A stretch of DNA of 64,000 bases from Streptomyces sp. NBC_01288. Its GTDB lineage: Bacteria > Actinomycetota > Actinomycetes > Streptomycetales > Streptomycetaceae. Positions 50,271 to 58,821 of the stretch are shown here, piece by piece. Position 1 is the first letter of the stretch; every line of letters starts with the position of its first letter. The stretch lies in contig NZ_CP108427.1 of the NCBI RefSeq assembly GCF_035982055.1, positions 5,827,001 to 5,891,000 of the forward strand. The letters run 5' to 3'. Under the pieces are notes generated by a model. The model did no database searches. It saw only the letters and a list, made by a program, of their open reading frames with translations, and was not told the DNA's origin. The translations under genes and the position numbers were made by a program.

Positions 50271-51005
50271 ATGGCCGAAAACAGGGCATCCGCGAAGGAA
50301 AAGACCTACGGAGAGGGCGTCCCCTGCTGGCTGGACGCGCAGCTGCCGGACCTGGCCGCGGGCAGGCGGTTCTACGGTGAGCTCTTCGGGTGGACCTTCG
50401 AGGAGGCGTACGGCGGCTCCGTATGGGCCCGCAAGGACGGCGAGGCCGTCGCGGCGCTCGCCCACAAGGCGGACGGGCGGATGCCGACCGTGTGGACGGT
50501 GTACTTCGCGACACCGGACGTGGTGCGGCTGAGCGGGCGGATCCGGGAGGCCGGTGGGCAGGTCGTGATGGCGCCGGTTTCCGTGGGGGAGCTGGGGACC
50601 GCCGTCCTCGCCGCCGACCCGGAGGGTGCCGTTTTCGGGCTGTGGCAGGCCGCCCGGCATTCCGGTTTCGGCACCCGGCACAAGGCGGGCACCTTCGGCT
50701 GGGCCGAGCTGTACACCCGCGACACGGAGGCCGCGAACACTTTCTACGGCGGACTTTTCACAGACGCCTTGTTCGGACCGGATGCCGCCCCTGATTTCGG
50801 GCGCGCTCCTGTCTCCGACGTCTTCCCGGTCGAGATGCCGCCGCATTTCCTCGTTCACTTCCGGGTCGAGGACATCGAGGCCGTACTGGGGGCCGTGCAC
50901 CGGCTCGGCGGGCGGGTCCAGGTTCCGCTCTTCGAGACGTCGTACGGGAAAGTGGCGGTCGTCACGGACAATCAAGGGGCGTCGTTCGCACTGCTGCAAC
51001 GATGA
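50271..51005 (+). CDS. two-module VOC (glyoxalase-fold) protein
   Basis: A 244-residue protein with two VOC modules, residues about 15-120 (EGVPCWLDAQLPDLAAGRRF ... DPEGAVFGLWQA) and about 130-240 (TFGWAELYTRDTEAANTFYG ... NQGASFALLQR). This duplicated form is common in Streptomyces and binds small molecules or metals. ATG 50271 lacks an obvious ribosome site, so the mRNA may be leaderless. It sits between the TetR gene and afsK, an arrangement I recall from other species. Confidence 0.85.
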   Translation: MAENRASAKEKTYGEGVPCWLDAQLPDLAAGRRFYGELFGWTFEEAYGGSVWARKDGEAVAALAHKADGRMPTVWTVYFATPDVVRLSGRIREAGGQVVMAPVSVGELGTAVLAADPEGAVFGLWQAARHSGFGTRHKAGTFGWAELYTRDTEAANTFYGGLFTDALFGPDAAPDFGRAPVSDVFPVEMPPHFLVHFRVEDIEAVLGAVHRLGGRVQVPLFETSYGKVAVVTDNQGASFALLQR

Positions 51006-51196
51006 CCGCAACGCTGACACCTGGATGTTTGTCCGGAGATATGGCGAGACACCCCGATTAGTCGCCGGGTTCGCAACCTGTGGCCCGGCCAGGAAGAATC
51101 AGGGTGCGTGCCGCCATGGCGGTGCGGTGGTGAGACGCTGCACGGGGTCGCGTACATATGTGGGTGGCGCGGCCCGTACGGGGAGGTGGCAGGCAA

Positions 51197-53536
51197 GTGG
51201 TGGATCAGCTGACGCAGCACGATCCGCGGCGGATCGGGCCGTTCGAGGTGCTGGGACGGCTGGGCGCGGGCGGCATGGGGCTGGTCTATCTCGCGCGCTC
51301 GGCGTCCGGCCGGCGGGTGGCGATCAAGACCGTGCGGACGGAACTCGCCGAGGACCAGCTGTTCCGGGTCCGCTTCACGCGCGAGGTCGAGGCGGCGCGG
51401 GCGGTCTCCGGTTTCTACACGGCGGCCGTGGTCGACGCCGATCCGCGGGCCGCCGTGCCGTGGCTGGCCACCGCGTACGTGCCCGCGCCCTCCCTCGAAG
51501 AGATAGTGAACGAGTGTGGGCCGATGCCGGCCCAGGCGGTGCGCTGGCTCGCGGCGGGGGTCGCGGAGGCGTTGCAGTCCATTCACGGCGCGGGTCTCGT
51601 TCACCGTGACCTCAAACCGTCCAACGTCCTCGTGGTCGAGGACGGGCCCCGGGTCATCGACTTCGGTATCGCCTCCGGGGTGTCCAACACACGTTTGACG
51701 ATGACGAACGTGGCCGTGGGTACCCCGGCCTACATGTCTCCCGAGCAGGCGAAGGACTCCCGCAGCGTCACCGGCGCGAGTGACGTGTTCTCGCTCGGCT
51801 CGATGCTCGTCTTCGCCGCCACCGGACATCCTCCGTTCCATGGCGCGAACCCGGTCGAGACCGTCTTCATGCTGCTACGCGAAGGCCCCGACCTCCAGGG
51901 CCTCCCGGACGAACTGCGCCCGCTCATCGAGTCGTGCATGCAGATGGAGGCCACCGGCCGGCCCAACCCGGCCGACCTCCAGGCCCAACTCGCCCCGCAC
52001 CTCTTCGGCTCCGGCTCCGACGACAGCGGTACGGCCTCGGCCTGGCTGCCCGAGCGCGCGGTGACCCTGATCGAGACCCGGCGCGGCGGTCGCCCGCCCG
52101 TGAAACCGACGCCCACCGCCGGGCGCAGCGGTGGTGGCGGGCGCGCTGCCGTACCGCCCCCGCCCTCCCACGACCCCGTCGTGCCCGTCCCGGTCGGCGC
52201 CCCCGACACCGGGCCCGTACGCCTGGCCGGCGCCCCGGTCCCCATCGGCCCCGGTCCCCGTGTCGCCGACGCCCGCGCCGCCGCCGTGAAGGCACCCCCT
52301 CCGGAGGCCGGCCTGGTCGCCTCCTGGTCCCGGCCCCGCCCCGGCGTCAACGGCGCCGACCCCGCCGCCGTACCCCCGCCCCCCGCGCTGCCCCCGGAAA
52401 CGGCCTCCGGCTGGCGCCCCTGGCGGTTCCGTATGTCGAACGACGTCTGGGGTACCCCGACCGTCGCCGGTGACCTCGTCTACGTCACCTCCTTCGAGGT
52501 GCACGCCCTGGACGTACAGACCGGCCGCCGCTCCTTCAAGACCCGGGACGTCGCCTGGTCGATGGCGGTCGCGGACGGCCGTATCCACGCCTCGGACGGG
52601 CCCACCCTCTTCGCCCTGGACGCCCGCGAGGGCGGCGACCTGTGGCGGCTGTCCACCGAGGCCTGGGTGTACTCCCTCAAGGCCGAGCGCGGCACCGTCG
52701 TCACCGGCACACGCGGCGGCGGAGTACAGGCCTGGGAGGCGTCCAGCGGGCAGAAGCTCTGGCAGCTGTCCGGCGCGCAGACCGACTTCGAGTCCCCGGA
52801 GGCGGGCCCCGCGCTGCACGATGGCACCGTCTACGTCTGGCAGGACGCCCGCCTCCGCGCCCTGGACGCCCGGACGGGCGACGAGCGCTGGGCCTACCCG
52901 ATCGGCGACGCGGCCTCCTGCGGTGGCGTCCCCGTACGGATCACCCCCGCCCCCGACGGTCAGGTCTACGTCGCCGCGGGCACCCGCGTCCTCTCCGTCG
53001 AGGTGGCGAGCGGCCGGGTCCGCTGGCACTTCGAGGCCCCGGCCGTCTTCCTCTGCCCGCCCACCTTCGCCCCCGGCCCCGCGGTCACGGGCGGGGGGAT
53101 CTACCTCGCCGACTACCTCGGTACGGTCTACGCCCTCGACGCCGCCGACGGCCGCGACCGCTGGCGCATCGCGACCGAGTCCCGGGCGTCGATCGAACCG
53201 GTCCTCGTCGCCGCCGGCCACGTCCACGTCGGCAGCGGCAAGGGGCTCTACACGCTCGACGCGGTCACCGGTACACCCAAGTGGCGCTTCCAGGCCGGCG
53301 GCGACATCGTGGGCACCCCCGCGGTCGCCGAGGGCCGTATCCACTTCGGCTCCACCGACCACCTCCTCTACACCCTCAAGGCCGACGACGGCCGCCTCCG
53401 CTGGAAGCTCGCGACCGGCGGCGAGATCACCGGGGCACCGGTGGTCAGGGACGGCGTCGTGTACGCGTGCAGCAAGGACCGCTGCGTGTACGCCCTCGAC
53501 GCGGAGAAGGGCACGGGCACCGCAAGGACCGCGTGA
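51197..53536 (+). CDS. afsK: serine/threonine protein kinase AfsK with C-terminal beta-propeller
   Basis: A 779-residue kinase that phosphorylates AfsR and so controls afsS and antibiotic production; in S. coelicolor AfsK also affects hyphal tip growth. The kinase domain (about 15-275) has G-loop GRLGAGGMG (20-28), Lys44 in VAIK, HRDLKPSN (136-143) and DFG (155-157). A Thr at residue 168 (SNTRLT) matches the reported autophosphorylation site of S. coelicolor AfsK. A Pro-rich linker follows, then from about 410 a PQQ-type propeller with repeated WG/WK blades (ALDARTGDERW). No transmembrane helix is visible. GTG 51197 is supported by GGAGGT and by the Thr168 match. Confidence 0.94.
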   Translation: MVDQLTQHDPRRIGPFEVLGRLGAGGMGLVYLARSASGRRVAIKTVRTELAEDQLFRVRFTREVEAARAVSGFYTAAVVDADPRAAVPWLATAYVPAPSLEEIVNECGPMPAQAVRWLAAGVAEALQSIHGAGLVHRDLKPSNVLVVEDGPRVIDFGIASGVSNTRLTMTNVAVGTPAYMSPEQAKDSRSVTGASDVFSLGSMLVFAATGHPPFHGANPVETVFMLLREGPDLQGLPDELRPLIESCMQMEATGRPNPADLQAQLAPHLFGSGSDDSGTASAWLPERAVTLIETRRGGRPPVKPTPTAGRSGGGGRAAVPPPPSHDPVVPVPVGAPDTGPVRLAGAPVPIGPGPRVADARAAAVKAPPPEAGLVASWSRPRPGVNGADPAAVPPPPALPPETASGWRPWRFRMSNDVWGTPTVAGDLVYVTSFEVHALDVQTGRRSFKTRDVAWSMAVADGRIHASDGPTLFALDAREGGDLWRLSTEAWVYSLKAERGTVVTGTRGGGVQAWEASSGQKLWQLSGAQTDFESPEAGPALHDGTVYVWQDARLRALDARTGDERWAYPIGDAASCGGVPVRITPAPDGQVYVAAGTRVLSVEVASGRVRWHFEAPAVFLCPPTFAPGPAVTGGGIYLADYLGTVYALDAADGRDRWRIATESRASIEPVLVAAGHVHVGSGKGLYTLDAVTGTPKWRFQAGGDIVGTPAVAEGRIHFGSTDHLLYTLKADDGRLRWKLATGGEITGAPVVRDGVVYACSKDRCVYALDAEKGTGTARTA

Positions 53537-53572
53537 GCGAAGCCGGTTGGTCCCGGTTGGTACCATGATCGG

Positions 53573-54160
53573 ATGCATACGCGGGGGCGCAGGCTCAAAC
53601 TCACGGCGGTACTGGCACTGACGGTTCTCACCCTCACCGGCTTCTCCACCGGACGGCACCACAGCGGCAGCCGTCACGGTCACGGGAGCGGCGGGGGAGG
53701 GGGCGGGTGCAGCAGCGCCGGCCAGGACCACGACACGTCGACATCATCGACGTCAGGTGGATCGTCAGGCGGTTCGACGGGTAGCTCGGCGGACGACTAT
53801 TCGGGCAGTACGTCCGGGGGCAGTTCGTACACCCACCGGCCCAACTACCGCTCCACACCCACCTCTACGGCCACCTCCGGCAGCGGCACCAGCCTGCTGG
53901 ACGGTACGGCGAAGCTGGTGAGCTGCGCGACCGCGACCAAGCCGTACGCGACCGTAGAAGTCAGCAACCCCAACAGCCGCAAGGCCACCTTCTCCGTCGA
54001 CGTCACCTTCCTGGACGCCCAGAACAGCGAGGTCGACTTCAACTTCGCGGACGTCAAGGTCCCGGCCAAGGGCAAGGCGACCGTCCGCGTCCCCGTGCGC
54101 GGCAGCTCAACCTCGGTCGACCACTGCCAAGTTGACCCCGAGGCCGACGCCACCCCCTAA
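53573..54160 (+). CDS. secreted Gly/Ser-rich protein downstream of afsK
   Basis: A 195-residue exported protein: signal peptide (hydrophobic 10-24), then a very Gly/His/Ser-rich linker (GHGSGGGGGGC, STSGGSSGGSTGSSAD), then a C-terminal beta-domain of about 95 residues (TKPYATVEVSNPNSRKATFS). The domain has two cysteines (VSCATA and DHCQVD) that could pair. I recall a protein of this kind directly after afsK in S. coelicolor (SCO4424). ATG 53573 lies 36 bases after the afsK stop. It ends 4 bases into the convergent hydratase gene. Confidence 0.75.
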   Translation: MHTRGRRLKLTAVLALTVLTLTGFSTGRHHSGSRHGHGSGGGGGGCSSAGQDHDTSTSSTSGGSSGGSTGSSADDYSGSTSGGSSYTHRPNYRSTPTSTATSGSGTSLLDGTAKLVSCATATKPYATVEVSNPNSRKATFSVDVTFLDAQNSEVDFNFADVKVPAKGKATVRVPVRGSSTSVDHCQVDPEADATP

Positions 54161-54945
54161 CGCAGCCGGTACTCCCGCTGCCGCCCGGCGAACAGCTCAG
54201 CCTGCCGTTCGTCGGGCAGATTCCCGAGCGCGATCAGCGGCGGCGCCTGCGCATAGGCCTGCGCCCGTGCCGCCTCCTTCGCCGCCCACAACGCCCGCAC
54301 GGTCCCCTGGACACCCTCGGTCGGATACCCGGCGATGACGGTCGCGCAGGCCACGGCCGCCTCCAACGCCCGCCCGGGCTCGGTGAGTTCGGAGACCAGC
54401 CCGAGCTCGTACGCCCGCCGCGCGGAGATCCGCTCCGCCGTCCCCATGAGCATCATCCGCGCGACCTCGCCGTACGGCATCCGGTGCGCCATCAGCACCG
54501 ACTCGTACGCGCTGACCATCCCGTACGTGGTGTGCGGGTCGAAGAACACGGCGGTCGGGTCGGCGACCACGAACTCGCTCTCGCCCAGCAGATAGAACGC
54601 CCCGCCGCAGGCCATCCCGCGCACGGCGGAGATCACCGGCTTCCAGAGGTCGTTGGCCTTCGGGCCGATGTGCAGCAGTGGATCGTCCTGCATGTAGGGC
54701 GAGTTGGGCTGCGGGACCACCGAGTCCCGGTCGAGCCCGGTGCAGAAGGCGCGCTCCCCGGCCCCGGTGAGGACGACGGCCCGTACGGAGTCGTCGAACC
54801 GCAACTCCCGCCACGTCGTGCTGAGTTCGGCGGCCGTGGCGAGGTCGATGGCGTTGAGCTTGCGCGGCCGGTCGAGGGTGACGACCGCGACGCCGGTGTC
54901 CTTGTCGACGGAGACGGTGAGGGTGGTGGGAGTGGTGGGAGTCAT
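54157..54945 (-). CDS. enoyl-CoA hydratase/isomerase
   Basis: A 262-residue crotonase-family enzyme. It has the family start VAVVTLDRPRKLNAIDL, oxyanion motif RAFCTGLDRD, and GMACGGAFYLLGESEFVVAD followed by FDPHTTYGMVSAYESVLM, which carries the second active-site stretch. It is the last of a three-gene operon (thiolase, DUF35, hydratase) on the minus strand; its ATG overlaps the DUF35 stop by 4 bases. It would hydrate or isomerise an unsaturated acyl-CoA. Confidence 0.88.
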   Translation of the reverse strand: MTPTTPTTLTVSVDKDTGVAVVTLDRPRKLNAIDLATAAELSTTWRELRFDDSVRAVVLTGAGERAFCTGLDRDSVVPQPNSPYMQDDPLLHIGPKANDLWKPVISAVRGMACGGAFYLLGESEFVVADPTAVFFDPHTTYGMVSAYESVLMAHRMPYGEVARMMLMGTAERISARRAYELGLVSELTEPGRALEAAVACATVIAGYPTEGVQGTVRALWAAKEAARAQAYAQAPPLIALGNLPDERQAELFAGRQREYRLR

Positions 54946-55358
54946 GACCGCTCCAGAACCCACTGCGGAAGCCCGCCCTCGTCGAACACGACCTGCACCC
55001 GCGCCCCGATCCGAATCCGGCCGGGGGCAACGGAGTTGAGCGCGGCCCCGGCCTCGCTGACGAGGTTGCCGACCAGCCGGATGCGCGGGGCGTCGACCAG
55101 CTCGACGACGATCACGTTGTAGGGCGCGACGGCGGCGTAGTCGGGAAGTAGCGGGGGGTGGGGAAAGACGTACGACCAGACCCGCCCGCGCCCGCTCACC
55201 GGCCGCCACTCACTCGCGAAGGACTGGCAGTGGGGGCAGCAGGGGCGGGGTGGGAAGCGGGGTTCGTCGCAGTCGGCGCAGGTCTGGACGCGGAGTTCGC
55301 CGTCGCGGGCGTACTGCCAGAAGGGGGCGCCGTCGGTGTCGGTGAGCGGAGTGAGCAT
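54942..55358 (-). CDS. DUF35 OB-fold zinc-ribbon protein
   Basis: A 138-residue protein with zinc ribbon C-x2-C ... C-x2-C (TCADCDEPRFPPRPCCPHC) followed by an OB-fold (GRGRVWSYVFPHPPL, PYNVIVVELVDAPRIRL). It is encoded 18 bases after the thiolase stop and 4 bases overlapping the hydratase start. It probably forms a complex with that thiolase, as ChsH2-type DUF35 domains do with Ltp2. ATG 55358. Confidence 0.88.
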   Translation of the reverse strand: MLTPLTDTDGAPFWQYARDGELRVQTCADCDEPRFPPRPCCPHCQSFASEWRPVSGRGRVWSYVFPHPPLLPDYAAVAPYNVIVVELVDAPRIRLVGNLVSEAGAALNSVAPGRIRIGARVQVVFDEGGLPQWVLERS

Positions 55359-55376
55359 GGCGGTCGACTCCTCATT

Positions 55377-56570
55377 TCACGTCGTGAGCAGCAGGGCGGA
55401 GGTGGGGACGCCCTCGCCCGCCGTCACCAGGCAGGTGGCGGCGTCCGGGACCTGGGCGGTGCTGGTGCCGCGCAACTGCCGTACGCCCTCGTTGATCAGG
55501 TTGAAGCCGTGGACGTACGCCTCGGAGAGCCCGCCGCCGCTGGTGTTCAGGGGGAGTTGGCCGCCGATCTCCAGAGCGCCCCCCTCCGTGAAGGCGCCGC
55601 CTTCGCCGCGTCCGCAGAAGCCGTAGCCCTCCAGGGAGAGCGGGACGAGGGCGGTGAACGCGTCGTAGATCTGGGCGACATCGACGTCCTGCGGGGTGAA
55701 GTCGGCGTGTTTCCACAGGTGTCGGGCGGCGGTCCAGGCGGGGCCGGTGAGGGGATCGTCGTTCCAGTAGTTGACCATGCCGTGGTGCTGGGCGGGGAGG
55801 CCCTGGGCGGCGGAGTGGATGTACACGGGGGTGCTCCGGCAGTCGCGGGCGCGTTCGCGGGAGACGATCACGCAGGCCAACGCCCCATCGGTCTCAAGGC
55901 AGTTGTCGAAGAGGCAGAGGGGTTCGCTGATCCAGCGGGAGGTCATGTACATCTCGCGGGTGAGGGGCCGGTCGTACATGATCGCGGCCGGGTTCTGGTT
56001 GGCCCTGTTCCGGCAGGCGAGGGCGACGTTGAAGAGGTGGTCGCGGGTGGCGCCGTACTCGTACATGTAGCGGCGGGTGAGCATCGCTATCTCGTCCGCC
56101 GGGCGGAGGAGGCCGAAGGGGCGGGTCCACTGGGCGGGGGTGGGGAGTTGGCGGGTCGTGTTGGTCCACGGTCTCGCCCCGCTGCCGCGCTTCCGGGACC
56201 GCCAGGCCACGCCGACCGTCGCCTGCCCGGCGGCGATGGCGGTGGCGAGATGCGCGACGGTTGCACATGAACCCCCGCCCCCATACCCCACCTTGCTGAA
56301 GAAGGTCAGGTCCCCGAAGCCGACCGCCTTGGCCAGCTCGACCTCGTCCGTCTCCTCCATCGTGTAGGAGGCGAGGGCGTCGACCGCGCTCGGGGCGATG
56401 CCCGCGTCGTCGAGGGCGGCGAGCACGGCACGACACGCCAAGGTCCGCTCGTCCTCGGGGAGTTGCTTGGCGAAGGAGGTCTGCCCGATGCCGACGATCG
56501 CGGTCGCGTCCTTCAGTCCGGCCATGCGATGTCCGGCCGTGCGCTGTCCCGCCATGCTCTGTGCGGCCAT
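55377..56570 (-). CDS. thiolase/lipid-transfer-type protein
   Basis: A 397-residue thiolase-fold protein of the SCP2/Ltp class: IVGIGQTSFAKQLPEDERTL, KVGYGGGGSCATVAHLATAI, VDVAQIYDAFTALVPLSLEG, GEGGAFTEGGAL and NTSGGGLSEAYVHG. Unlike the paralogue at 46511 it has a cysteine near the usual nucleophile position (GGGSCATV). I chose ATG 56570 because GGAGG lies 9-10 bases upstream; the first 20 residues then contain a repeated MAGQ/MAAQ motif, and ATG 56525 is an alternative. It heads the operon and is divergent from the AMP-forming ligase at 56669. Confidence 0.86.
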   Translation of the reverse strand: MAAQSMAGQRTAGHRMAGLKDATAIVGIGQTSFAKQLPEDERTLACRAVLAALDDAGIAPSAVDALASYTMEETDEVELAKAVGFGDLTFFSKVGYGGGGSCATVAHLATAIAAGQATVGVAWRSRKRGSGARPWTNTTRQLPTPAQWTRPFGLLRPADEIAMLTRRYMYEYGATRDHLFNVALACRNRANQNPAAIMYDRPLTREMYMTSRWISEPLCLFDNCLETDGALACVIVSRERARDCRSTPVYIHSAAQGLPAQHHGMVNYWNDDPLTGPAWTAARHLWKHADFTPQDVDVAQIYDAFTALVPLSLEGYGFCGRGEGGAFTEGGALEIGGQLPLNTSGGGLSEAYVHGFNLINEGVRQLRGTSTAQVPDAATCLVTAGEGVPTSALLLTT

Positions 56571-56602
56571 GTTCTGTGCACCTCCGCGTGACACCGGGGC
56601 TG

Positions 56603-56644
56603 CTGACAGGGCGTCAGGCTACAGCTAATCTGACGGGTAGTCAG
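56603..56644. promoter_or_regulatory. paired regulon operators 7a and 7b
   Basis: CTGACAGGGCGTCAG (56603-56617) and CTGACGGGTAGTCAG (56630-56644), centres 27 bp apart, between the thiolase and ligase genes that read away from each other. Confidence 0.78.
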
Positions 56645-56668
56645 CTAGTGGGTGTGGGGAGGCCGTTC

Positions 56669-58249
56669 ATGCGCGGAGACGTGGAGTGGGGCACGGTCCC
56701 GGGCCTGGTGCGCTCGGCCGCGGAACGGTACGCGGATGCCGAGGCGGTGGTGGAGGGCCGGACCCGGATCTCCTACGCCGAACTGGGCGCCCGGGTGGAG
56801 CGGGCGGCGGCCGCCTGCATGGCCGCCGGGGTCGAGGTCGGCGACCGGGTGGGCATCTGGGCGCCGAACTCGACGGACTGGATCGTCTCGGCGCTGGGCG
56901 CGGTGTCGGCGGGCGCGGTGCTGGTGCCGCTGAACACGCGGTTCAAGGGGAGCGAGGCCGCGTATGTGCTGCGCAGCAGCGGGGCGCGGTTGTTGTTCGT
57001 GACCGGGACGTTCCTGGGGACGTCGTACGTGGCGTCGCTGCGGCGGGCGGCGGGGGAGGGGGCCGGGGACGGTCCGCTGCCCGGACTTCCGGCGCTGGAG
57101 CAGGTGGTGGTGCTGGCCGATGACGCGCCCGCCGACTTCCGTACCTGGAAGGACTTCCTCGCGGGCGGGGAGGGGGTGGGCGCGGCGGAAGTACGGGAGC
57201 GGGAACGGGAGTTGGACGGTTCGACGGTCTCGGACATCATCTTCACGTCCGGCACGACGGGCAGGCCGAAGGGCGCGGTGATCACGCACGCGCAGACGCT
57301 GCGGGGATACGAGATCTGGAGCGACCTGGCGGGGCTGAGACAGGGCGACCGCTACCTCGTCGTGAACCCCTTCTTCCACACCTTCGGCTACAAGGCGGGT
57401 GTGATCGCCTGTCTGATGCGGGGCGCGACGATGATCCCGCAGCCGGTGTTCAACGTCGACACGGTGCTCGCGAACATCGCGGCGGAACGGGTGTCGGTGT
57501 TGCCGGGGCCGCCCACCCTCCACCAGTCCCTCCTCGACCACCCCGCCCGCGACGCGCACGACCTCTCGGCGCTGCGGCTGGTGGTGACCGGCGCGGCGGT
57601 GGTGCCGTTGCGGCTGGTGGAACGGTTGCGGGGCGAGCTGGGAGTAGGGACCGTCCTCACGGCGTACGGCCTCTCGGAGGCCAGCGGCATCGTGACGATG
57701 TGCCGGCGCGGGGACGATCCGGCGGTCATCGCGTCGACGTCGGGGCGGGCGATTCCGGGCACGGAGGTGCGGGTGGAGGCGCCTCCCGGTACCCCGGGCG
57801 AGGTGCTGGTCCGCGGCTTCAACGTCATGCGGGGCTACTACCAGGACGCGGCGGCCACGGCGGAGGTCCTGGGCGAGGACGGCTGGCTGCGCACCGGTGA
57901 CGTCGGCGTCCTGGACGACGAGGGCAATCTCCGGATCACCGACCGCATCAAGGACATGTTCATCGTCGGCGGCTTCAACGCGTACCCGGCGGAGATAGAG
58001 CAACTCCTCGGCGTCCATCCCGACGTTGCGGACGTCGCGGTGATCGGCGTACCGGACGCACGGCTCGGCGAGGTCGGCAAGGCGTACGTCGTACGACGCC
58101 CGCACGTGACACTGACCGGCGACGACCTGATCGCCTGGGCGCGACGGGAGATGGCGAACTACAAGGTCCCGCGGGTGGTGGAGTTCGTGGCGGAGCTGCC
58201 TCGGAACGCGAGCGGGAAGGTGGTCAAGGGGGAGCTGCGGGGGCTGTGA
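56669..58249 (+). CDS. AMP-forming acyl-CoA ligase (FadD-like)
   Basis: A 526-residue adenylate-forming ligase. The phosphate loop is IIFTSGTTGRPKGAVITH, then YGLSEASG, RTGDVGVLDDEGNLRITDRIKD in parts, and the C-terminal catalytic lysine in PRNASGKVVKGELRG. It is about 30% similar by eye to the ligase at 14708, so it probably acts on a different acid. ATG 56669 has GGGGAGG upstream. It is divergent from the thiolase operon and shares its paired operators. Its 3' end shares a terminator with afsS. Confidence 0.9.
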   Translation: MRGDVEWGTVPGLVRSAAERYADAEAVVEGRTRISYAELGARVERAAAACMAAGVEVGDRVGIWAPNSTDWIVSALGAVSAGAVLVPLNTRFKGSEAAYVLRSSGARLLFVTGTFLGTSYVASLRRAAGEGAGDGPLPGLPALEQVVVLADDAPADFRTWKDFLAGGEGVGAAEVRERERELDGSTVSDIIFTSGTTGRPKGAVITHAQTLRGYEIWSDLAGLRQGDRYLVVNPFFHTFGYKAGVIACLMRGATMIPQPVFNVDTVLANIAAERVSVLPGPPTLHQSLLDHPARDAHDLSALRLVVTGAAVVPLRLVERLRGELGVGTVLTAYGLSEASGIVTMCRRGDDPAVIASTSGRAIPGTEVRVEAPPGTPGEVLVRGFNVMRGYYQDAAATAEVLGEDGWLRTGDVGVLDDEGNLRITDRIKDMFIVGGFNAYPAEIEQLLGVHPDVADVAVIGVPDARLGEVGKAYVVRRPHVTLTGDDLIAWARREMANYKVPRVVEFVAELPRNASGKVVKGELRGL

Positions 58250-58320
58250 GCGGCCCCCTGTCGTCCCGGTTGTCCTGCGGTACGGCCCGGCCCGCCACCG
58301 CCGTCCGCCCCCGGACACAC

Positions 58321-58360
58321 ATCGGCCGCGACGGCTCCCCCCAGAGCAGTCGCGGCCGAT
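58321..58360. terminator. bidirectional terminator hairpin
   Basis: A perfect 12-bp stem, ATCGGCCGCGAC with GTCGCGGCCGAT, 16-base loop, between the convergent ligase and afsS genes. Confidence 0.8.
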
Positions 58361-58380
58361 CCCCCGTGCTGGGAGATGGT

Positions 58381-58578
58381 CTAGCTGGGTTCGGACGTCA
58401 CGTGGGTGTTGTCCGGGGTGTCGGTCCCGTCGTCCGCCAGGACGGTGACGTGGGTGTTCAGCGGCTTGATCGGGCTGCTGGTCACATGGGTGTTGAGTGG
58501 CGTGATCTCCTCGCCGGCGGGCTCGTCGGTGACGTGCGTGTTGTCCGGCGTGACCGTGTCGTTCTCGGTGTCGCTCAT
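58381..58578 (-). CDS. afsS: AfsS, small sigma-like activator of antibiotic production
   Basis: A 65-residue acidic protein made largely of four copies of a TP(D/L)NTHVT motif, at about residues 10-17, 26-33, 38-45 and 54-61. The position directly after afsR, same strand, and the size and repeats match AfsS of S. coelicolor (63 residues), which is activated by AfsR and raises antibiotic production. Its mode of action is not settled. ATG 58578 has GGGGAGG upstream. A 243-base leader with a strong hairpin separates it from afsR. Confidence 0.9.
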   Translation of the reverse strand: MSDTENDTVTPDNTHVTDEPAGEEITPLNTHVTSSPIKPLNTHVTVLADDGTDTPDNTHVTSEPS

Positions 58579-58619
58579 GGTGGTGCCTCCCCTGTTGGAG
58601 CAAGTCGGAACTGTGAGAG

Positions 58620-58657
58620 ACCCGTCCGGTCACTCCCCCGAGGATGACCGGACGGGT
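58620..58657 (-). promoter_or_regulatory. leader stem-loop of afsS
   Basis: A perfect 13-bp inverted repeat, ACCCGTCCGGTCA (58620-58632) with TGACCGGACGGGT (58645-58657), 12-base loop, lying about 40 bases before the afsS start codon. Its place in the 5' leader suggests attenuation or mRNA stabilisation; it lacks a U-run. It could also end transcription from afsR. Confidence 0.6.
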
Positions 58658-58728
58658 ACTCGGTCGCCCACCCTAGATGCAGGAAAAGGCGACCTCACCG
58701 GCGGTCCGTCTGCCCCCCGACGCGACGG

Positions 58729-58774
58729 ATCGACTACGAAGAGACTGCCGGGCGGCGATAAACGAACGATGAAC
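58729..58774 (-). promoter_or_regulatory. candidate AfsR-dependent promoter of afsS
   Basis: On the minus strand two imperfect 11-bp direct repeats, GTTCATCGTTC and GTTTATCGCCG (plus-strand 58764-58774 and 58753-58763), stand about 20 bases before a TAGTCGAT box (58729-58736). AfsR and the phosphate regulator PhoP are known to bind direct repeats of this kind overlapping the afsS -35 region. The exact boundaries are my reading. Confidence 0.6.
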
Positions 58775-58821
58775 GCCGCCCGGGTCCCCGGCCGGGCCGA
58801 GGGAGCCCCTGAGGAAGAGCC

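Noticed and set aside
14708..58249. Reading the acyl-CoA ligases and thiolases as a polyketide or other natural-product cluster
   Set aside because: No ketosynthase-acyltransferase modules, carrier proteins or condensation domains are present; the enzymes match beta-oxidation-type catabolism.
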